Shown here piece by piece: positions 50,898 through 56,067 of a stretch of DNA of 56,067 nucleotides (its first letter is position 1; each line of letters starts with the position of its first letter). The notes below the pieces were generated by a model. That model did not search any database and was not told where the DNA came from. It was given only the letters and a program-made list of their open reading frames with translations. Made by a program: the position numbers and the translations under genes. The DNA comes from Lachnospiraceae bacterium (GTDB lineage: Bacteria; Bacillota; Clostridia; Lachnospirales; Lachnospiraceae): contig JAAWBT010000047.1 of the NCBI GenBank assembly GCA_022792835.1, positions 1 to 56,067 of the forward strand. The letters run 5' to 3'.

Positions 50898-52681
50898 GTA
50901 AAAAAGGAAGAAAAAAAGAAGTGATCTTACGATATTTTCAGGGCTCCAAGCGTTACTTCGCCTGTGCGGTGGGGGCCTCTTTTGTGACGACTGGACTGAA
51001 TGCGGTGACGCCGCAGATTTTCCGGTTCAGCATTGACGAGGTGCTGGGCGGCGGGGGACATGAATTTCTGGCAAAGAATCTCTGGCTGCTGGCGCTTTCC
51101 ATCGTAGCAGTGGCAGTGTTGTCGGGCGGCTCTACTTTCGTGACCCGCACCTGCACGGCAAAGGCCGGAGAAAACTTTGCAAAAAACATGAGGGATGCCT
51201 TATTTGTCCATGTGCAGCGGCTTCCCATGAGCTGGCATGACCAAAATCAGACTGGCGACATCATTCAGCGATGCACTTCTGACGTGGAGGTAATCCGGAA
51301 TTTTGTTGTAACACAGCTTTTGGAAGTGTTCCGTACTGTGTTCCTGGTGGGAATCTCTTTTGGGATCATGGTGTCCATGAACCTAAAGCTGGCCCTTGTA
51401 GTGTTGCTTTTTGTACCGGTGGTGGCCATTTATTCTGCGGTGTTTTACCGGCTCATCGCAAAACGATTTACAAAGGCAGACGAGGCGGAAGGGGAATTGT
51501 CCACCGTGGTGCAGGAAAACGCCACCGGCGTCCGGGTGGTCCGCGCCTTTGGTCGGGAACAGTTTGAGATGGACCGGTTCCAGGAGAAAAATGAGATTTT
51601 TGCCCAGATGTGGATCCGGCTTGGCACCTTGTCCGGCCTTTACTGGGGTGTGGGGGATCTGATCACCGGGCTTCAGGTGGTGGCCGTGATCGTGCTTGGC
51701 GCAGTGGAGGCGGTCCACGGCAATATGTCTGTGGGCGAATTCGTGGCCTTCGCTTCTTATAATACGGTGTTGGTCTGGCCGGTCCGGGGCCTGGGCAGAA
51801 TCCTCTCAGACATGAGCAAGGCGGGGGTCTCTTTTGAGCGGGTGGACTATATCATCCACGGGCAGGAAGAGGCTTACAAGGAGACAGAATCCTTTGATGA
51901 GAATGCCGGGAAACAGGCCTTTCCCAAATCCATGGACATCGTCTTTTCCCATGTTTCTTTTGCCTATGAGCAGGGGAAGCATGTTTTGCATGACGTTTCT
52001 TTCTCCATTCCTCAGGGGAAGACCTTCGGTATTCTGGGCGGGACTGGAAGCGGGAAAAGCACCGTCGTTCAGCTTTTGACCAGGCTTTATGAACTTGAAG
52101 AAGGGACGATCACCGTCGGAGGGGTGGATATCCGGAAACTTCCTCTTACCTGGCTCCGCCGCCAGGTGGGCATGGTCCTTCAGGAGCCTTTTCTCTATTC
52201 CAGGACCATCCGGGAAAACATTGCCGCCCCGGTGCCAGGCGCTTCCCTAGAGGACATCCGGGAGGCGGCGAAGACCGCCTGTGTGGATGACGCCATCATG
52301 GGCTTTACTGACGGCTATGAGACTTTGGTGGGTGAGAGAGGCGTGACCCTATCGGGCGGTCAGAGGCAGCGGGTGGCCATTGCAAGAATGCTCTTACAGA
52401 AAGCCCCAGTCATGGTCTTCGATGATTCTCTGTCTGCGGTGGACTCCCAGACGGATTACCAAATCCGTAAGGCCTTAAAGGAGCGGGTGAACGGTGCGAC
52501 GGTGATCCTCATCTCCCACCGGATTACAACGTTGATGAGCGCAGATCAGATCATGGTGTTAAATGGAGGCCAAGTAGAGCAGATGGGAACCCACAGTGAA
52601 CTGATCGAAAGAGAAGGAATCTACCGGCAGATCTATGAGATTCAGATGAGCGGCGACGACAGAAAGCAGGTAAAACAATGA
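50894..52681 (+). CDS. ABC exporter half-transporter, degenerate-site subunit
   Basis: 595 residues: six-helix type IV exporter domain (about 15-310) and an ATPase domain with Walker A GGTGSGKST (382-390), canonical signature LSGGQ (486-490) and Walker B VMVFD followed by Asp511 where catalytic Glu is expected (FDDSLSAVD). With the next gene it forms a heterodimer in which this subunit donates the good signature but a weak Walker B. The start is a TTG overlapping the rrf2 TGA, with AGGAGG 9 bp upstream, so it is translationally coupled. A drug or peptide substrate is likely but unknown. Confidence 0.93.
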   Translation: MSKKGRKKEVILRYFQGSKRYFACAVGASFVTTGLNAVTPQIFRFSIDEVLGGGGHEFLAKNLWLLALSIVAVAVLSGGSTFVTRTCTAKAGENFAKNMRDALFVHVQRLPMSWHDQNQTGDIIQRCTSDVEVIRNFVVTQLLEVFRTVFLVGISFGIMVSMNLKLALVVLLFVPVVAIYSAVFYRLIAKRFTKADEAEGELSTVVQENATGVRVVRAFGREQFEMDRFQEKNEIFAQMWIRLGTLSGLYWGVGDLITGLQVVAVIVLGAVEAVHGNMSVGEFVAFASYNTVLVWPVRGLGRILSDMSKAGVSFERVDYIIHGQEEAYKETESFDENAGKQAFPKSMDIVFSHVSFAYEQGKHVLHDVSFSIPQGKTFGILGGTGSGKSTVVQLLTRLYELEEGTITVGGVDIRKLPLTWLRRQVGMVLQEPFLYSRTIRENIAAPVPGASLEDIREAAKTACVDDAIMGFTDGYETLVGERGVTLSGGQRQRVAIARMLLQKAPVMVFDDSLSAVDSQTDYQIRKALKERVNGATVILISHRITTLMSADQIMVLNGGQVEQMGTHSELIEREGIYRQIYEIQMSGDDRKQVKQ

Positions 52682-52702
52682 CCGTGCAGAAGGGAGGACA
52701 AC

Positions 52703-54541
52703 ATGGCTGCATATGAAGAGCAGGAATACAACAAGCCCTTCAGTTTTCGGGTCTGGGGGAAAATGGTTCCTTTTTTCAGGCCCTATAAAAATTATTTTCT
52801 CATAACCATGGGTTTAAATATTTTTCTGGCGGGAGTGGACATTCTGGTGCCCTTGTTTCAGAGCTATGCCATCGACCATTTTATCGTGACAGATACTCTG
52901 GACGGACTTACGCCCTTTGCCCTCGTCTATGTGTCCATGATCATACTGCAGACCATATGTGTATACATTTCGGTCCACGCAGCAACTACCATTGAGATGA
53001 ATCTGGGACGGGATCTGAAATGGGCCCAGTTTGAACATCTGCAGACCCTTTCCTTTTCCTATTATAATACAACTCCGGTAGGCTATATTCACGCCAGGGT
53101 CATGAGCGACACCCTGCGGATTGCTTCCATGGTCGCCTGGGGCCTGGTGGATATGTTCTGGGCCCTCGTTTACGTGGTCGCCGTGTTCGGGGTCATGTTG
53201 TTCCTCAATGCAGGGCTGGCGCTTATCATTATGCTGGTGGTTCCGGCCATCGCCTGTCTGACGGTCTATTTCCAGAACCGGATTCTCCGCTGGAACCGGA
53301 AAGTACGCCGGATCAATTCCCAGATCACCAGCGCCTACAACGAAGGCATCACGGGGGTGAAAACTTCCAAGAGCATGGTCATTGAAAAGGACAATGACCG
53401 GGAATTTTTTACAAAAACCTCTGACATGCACCAGGCGGCCAGCCGCAGCGCAAAGCTGAATGCCGTCTACATCCCGACCATTCTCTTTTTCAGTTCTGTG
53501 GCCTCTGCCCTTGTGCTGGCCAAAGGGGGCGGCATGGTGCAAAAGGACCTGATGCGCCTGGGAACCCTGTCGGTGTTTATCTCCTATGCGGTCATTCTCT
53601 TTGAGCCGATCCAGCAGCTTGCAAGGCTTCTGTCAGACCTGATCTCCTGCCAGGCCAACATCGAGCGAGTTGCAGACCTTCTGGAACAGGAACCGGGCGT
53701 GGTGGACCGGGCAGACGTGACTCAAAAATACGGAGACAATTTTACGGCGAAAAAAGAAAACTGGGAACGGATCCAAGGGGACGTGGTCTTTGAGGATGTG
53801 TCTTTCATGTATCCGGACGGAAAGGAATATGTGCTGGAGCATTTCAATCTCCATGTACCGGCAGGAATGAACGTGGCCATCGTGGGGGAAACTGGCGCAG
53901 GCAAATCCACACTTGTCAATCTTCTTGGACGGTTTTTTGAGCCGACGAAGGGACGGATTCTGATCGACGGCGTGGATTACCGGGAACGGTCTCAGCTCTG
54001 GCTTCACAGTCAGATCGGCTATGTGCTCCAGAATCCCCACCTGTTTTCCGGCACAGTGCGGGAAAATATCCGCTATGGGCGGCTTTCTGCCACAGACGAG
54101 GAGGTAGAGGAAGCGGCCAGACAGGTGTCGGCGGATGTGGTGGCCGGGAAGCTGGAAAAGGGCTATGAAAGTAATGTGGGGGAGAGCGGCGGGCGGCTTT
54201 CCGTGGGAGAGAAACAACTGATTTCCTTTGCCAGAGCCATCCTGGCGGATCCGGCCATTTTTGTGCTGGACGAGGCCACCTCTTCCATCGACACCAAAAC
54301 GGAGCAGCTCATTCAAAATGCAGTGGCCCGCCTGTTAAAAGGCCATACGTCTTTCGTCATTGCCCACCGTCTCTCCACCATCCGGCAGGCAGATTTGATT
54401 CTGGTGGTAAAGGACGGGAAAATCATCGAGCGCGGAAACCACCGGGAGCTGCTTGAGGCGGGCGGTTATTACAGCGAGCTGTATTCCAGGCAGTTTGAGG
54501 AAGAGGCGGCCATGCAGGCTTTTGCAGAGAGCCAAAAGTAA
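52703..54541 (+). CDS. ABC exporter half-transporter, catalytic-site subunit
   Basis: 612 residues: N-terminal elbow, six helices (about 25-330), then an ATPase domain with Walker A GETGAGKST, Walker B IFVLDEATSSID with the catalytic Glu and AHRLST switch. Its signature is altered to LSVGEKQ. This complements the partner: one consensus ATP site (this Walker A/B with the partner's LSGGQ) and one degenerate site, the classic asymmetric heterodimer. GGGAGGACAAC precedes the ATG, 21 bp after the partner's stop. No clear terminator follows. Confidence 0.93.
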   Translation: MAAYEEQEYNKPFSFRVWGKMVPFFRPYKNYFLITMGLNIFLAGVDILVPLFQSYAIDHFIVTDTLDGLTPFALVYVSMIILQTICVYISVHAATTIEMNLGRDLKWAQFEHLQTLSFSYYNTTPVGYIHARVMSDTLRIASMVAWGLVDMFWALVYVVAVFGVMLFLNAGLALIIMLVVPAIACLTVYFQNRILRWNRKVRRINSQITSAYNEGITGVKTSKSMVIEKDNDREFFTKTSDMHQAASRSAKLNAVYIPTILFFSSVASALVLAKGGGMVQKDLMRLGTLSVFISYAVILFEPIQQLARLLSDLISCQANIERVADLLEQEPGVVDRADVTQKYGDNFTAKKENWERIQGDVVFEDVSFMYPDGKEYVLEHFNLHVPAGMNVAIVGETGAGKSTLVNLLGRFFEPTKGRILIDGVDYRERSQLWLHSQIGYVLQNPHLFSGTVRENIRYGRLSATDEEVEEAARQVSADVVAGKLEKGYESNVGESGGRLSVGEKQLISFARAILADPAIFVLDEATSSIDTKTEQLIQNAVARLLKGHTSFVIAHRLSTIRQADLILVVKDGKIIERGNHRELLEAGGYYSELYSRQFEEEAAMQAFAESQK

Positions 54542-54604
54542 AGGGCTGTCGGCCGAAAAATGTAGAATTCGGGGAATGAGGGATAGCTATCTTCTGCGGA
54601 TTAT

Positions 54605-54612
54605 GCTAAAAT
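54605..54612 (+). promoter_or_regulatory. Possible extended -10 promoter of guaA
   Basis: TGCTAAAAT with -10 TAAAAT at 54607-54612. The -35 (TAGCTA at 54584) is weak. Transcription would begin near 54619, just before the leader stem. Confidence 0.45.
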
Positions 54613-54623
54613 AAAGAAAACAT

Positions 54624-54695
54624 ACAGGCAATTGCGAAACTCGAAATGGTAAGGCAGATTCTTTCCTGGTAATTTGTAGTTTCGCAGTTGTCTGT
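54624..54695 (+). promoter_or_regulatory. guaA leader RNA with an 18-bp stem
   Basis: ACAGGCAATTGCGAAACT (54624-54641) pairs continuously with 54678-54695 through 16 Watson-Crick and 2 G-U pairs, around a 36-nt apical region that can form further short helices (AAAT/ATTT, AGG/CCT). It ends 35 nt before the guaA start. It does not match the purine riboswitch, T-box or other families I can recognise, and there is no terminator. Confidence 0.65.
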
Positions 54696-54730
54696 AAAGA
54701 AAATATACTTGAAAAGGAGAAGAACCATCC

Positions 54731-56023
54731 ATGAAGCAGGACTTGATCGTAATCCTGGATTTGGGAAGTACGGAAAACACGGTGCTTGCCCGCCAGATCC
54801 GTGATCTTGGCGTATACAGTGAAATCCATCCCCACGATATTACGGCGGAGGAACTTGACGCCTTCAAGAATGTGAAGGGCATTATTCTGAACGGAGGCGA
54901 GAACCGTGTCGTAGACGGGCAGTCCGTGGAGGTGCGGCCAGAGCTCTATAGCCTGGGGCTTCCCATAATCTCCGTCGATTATCCACAGTCCAAATGTATG
55001 ACGAAGCTGGACTGTCTGCCGGACGAAGAGACTTTGAAACAGTTCGTGTTCGGGGAATGTAAGGCAGAAGCGAACTGGAACATGAAAAATTTCATCGAAG
55101 ACCAGGTGGAGCTGATTCGGAAACAGGTAGGCGATAAGAAGGTTCTGCTGGCTCTTTCCGGCGGCGTGGATTCTTCCGTGGTGGCGGCCATGCTCATTAA
55201 GGCCATCGGACAGCAGCTTGTCTGTGTCCATGTCAACCACGGCCTGATGCGCAAGAATGAGTCTGAGAGCGTGGTGAAAGTCTTCCGGGACGAGCTTCAT
55301 GCGAATCTGGTCTATGTGGATGCCTCCGACCGGTTTCTGGGCAAGCTGGAAAACGTGGCAGACCCGGAGCAAAAACGGAAGATCATCGGCGGAGAATTTA
55401 TTCGGGTCTTTGAAGAAGAGGCGAGAAAGCTTAAGGGAATCGACTTCCTGGGTCAAGGAACCATCTATCCCGACATCATCGAGAGCGGAACTAAGACCGC
55501 CAAAATGGTGAAGTCCCACCACAACGTGGGCGGCCTTCCGGAAGATTTAAAATTTGAACTGGTGGAGCCCTTAAAACAGCTTTTCAAGGATGAAGTGCGT
55601 GCCTGCGGCGTGGAGCTTGGCCTTCCCCACGACATGGTGTACCGCCAGCCCTTCCCCGGTCCCGGCCTCGGTGTCCGCTGCCTGGGCGCAATCACCCGCG
55701 ACCGCCTGGAAGCTGTCCGGGAGTCCGACGCCATCCTCCGGGAAGAGTTCGCAAAAGCCGGCCTGGATAAAAAGGTATGGCAGTATTTCACCGTGGTACC
55801 GGACTTCAAGTCCGTCGGTATGAAGCATAACGCCCGCGTCTTCGAGTACATGGTCATTATCCGCGCCATCAACACCATCGACGCCATGACGGCTTCGATT
55901 GAGAAGGTGGATTGGGATGTGCTGGAAAGAATTACAAACCGGATTCTGGCCGAAGTAGAAAACGTCAACCGGGTCTGCTACGACATGAGCCCGAAACCGC
56001 CCGCGACAATTGAGTTTGAATAG
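54731..56023 (+). CDS. guaA: GMP synthase with a truncated, catalytically incomplete glutaminase domain
   Basis: Converts XMP to GMP. The synthetase half is complete: PP-loop ALSGGVDSS (residues 143-149), VHVNHGLMRKNE, GQGTIYPDIIES, HHNVGGLP, RQPFPGPGLGVRCLG and the C-terminal dimerisation domain ending CYDMSPKPPATIEFE. The class I glutaminase domain is only about 110 residues instead of ~200. It starts recognisably (ILDLGSTENTVLARQIRDLGVYSEI, GIILNGGENRV), but at the nucleophile elbow it reads LPIISVDYPQS instead of GICYG, and the His-x-Glu section is missing. Total 430 residues against ~510-525. It should be ammonia-dependent or need a separate glutaminase. GAAAAGGAG precedes the ATG. Confidence 0.93.
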   Translation: MKQDLIVILDLGSTENTVLARQIRDLGVYSEIHPHDITAEELDAFKNVKGIILNGGENRVVDGQSVEVRPELYSLGLPIISVDYPQSKCMTKLDCLPDEETLKQFVFGECKAEANWNMKNFIEDQVELIRKQVGDKKVLLALSGGVDSSVVAAMLIKAIGQQLVCVHVNHGLMRKNESESVVKVFRDELHANLVYVDASDRFLGKLENVADPEQKRKIIGGEFIRVFEEEARKLKGIDFLGQGTIYPDIIESGTKTAKMVKSHHNVGGLPEDLKFELVEPLKQLFKDEVRACGVELGLPHDMVYRQPFPGPGLGVRCLGAITRDRLEAVRESDAILREEFAKAGLDKKVWQYFTVVPDFKSVGMKHNARVFEYMVIIRAINTIDAMTASIEKVDWDVLERITNRILAEVENVNRVCYDMSPKPPATIEFE

Positions 56024-56067
56024 TCGCTACAAGTCTGGGAAGCCTTATAAACAGGGCGTTCCCGGGC

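Noticed and set aside
54542-54730. Purine riboswitch before guaA
   Set aside because: The conserved purine-aptamer loops and core are not present; only a long stem is seen.
56037-56063. Terminator after guaA
   Set aside because: GGGAA/TTCCC could start a hairpin, but the window ends before any T-tract can be seen.

Overview
The window reads as chromosomal DNA of a spore-forming, low-to-mid GC Clostridia, most probably a gut Lachnospiraceae. This is inferred from the spoVAD gene, an L-box dap operon, a thiSFGH-type thiamine operon, VanW-family proteins, ChW repeats behind a GH5 enzyme, the CD1871A-type CXXC mini-protein and strong AGGAGG ribosome binding sites. I see no rRNA, tRNA, CRISPR array, insertion sequence, integrase or phage gene. 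The landscape is housekeeping genes interleaved with accessory surface, transport and regulatory modules.

Layout. 1-2.1 kb: purB-purA (purA cut by the window edge) and a low-complexity lipoprotein. 2.3-4.4 kb: dapA-dapB under a lysine riboswitch. 4.4-5.6 kb: an SSB-like protein and a corrinoid adenosyltransferase. 5.8-10.8 kb (+ strand): a CsbB-like GT2 and YfhO-like membrane protein pair followed by argH. 10.9-17.8 kb: xylulokinase, then a two-gene unit of a transmembrane Ser/Thr kinase and a 1,179-residue Ig-repeat membrane protein. 18-19.1 kb: a GT8 glycosyltransferase with a C8 tract near its start. 19.1-26.7 kb: spoVAD, a phosphodiesterase, an MFS carrier, an orphan RelB/DinJ antitoxin, endonuclease III, a GntR(YtrA)-ABC module and threonine aldolase. 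26.8-33.2 kb: trmL, an AIR-synthase C-terminal domain protein, two paralogous VanW proteins, a 35-residue membrane peptide and a B12-binding radical SAM protein. 33.3-37 kb: a TlpA lipoprotein with its CXXC mini-protein, Hsp20, and a secreted GH5 with six ChW repeats. 37-40.7 kb: MarR-TSUP and an ABC transporter. 40.7-47.3 kb: an eight-gene thiamine operon (thiS-F-G-H-tenI-like-E-D-C) under a TPP riboswitch. 47.4-50.2 kb: pcp and a MATE pump led by an AraC-GNAT fusion. 50.4-54.5 kb (+): an Rrf2 regulator and an asymmetric heterodimeric ABC exporter. 54.7-56 kb (+): guaA with a structured leader.

Most unusual points: (1) GuaA keeps a complete synthetase half, but its glutaminase domain is internally shortened and lacks the catalytic Cys/His/Glu region. 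(2) The kinase plus giant Ig-repeat protein looks like a dedicated surface-sensing unit. (3) The guaA leader forms an 18-bp stem that matches no riboswitch I recognise. (4) Upstream of marR, a terminator hairpin's loop is exactly the -35 box of the next promoter. (5) Two small genes (35 and 50 residues) are easily missed. (6) C8/G8 tracts sit in the GT8 coding start and the marR ribosome binding site. All functions are assigned by reading motifs; no database search was run.
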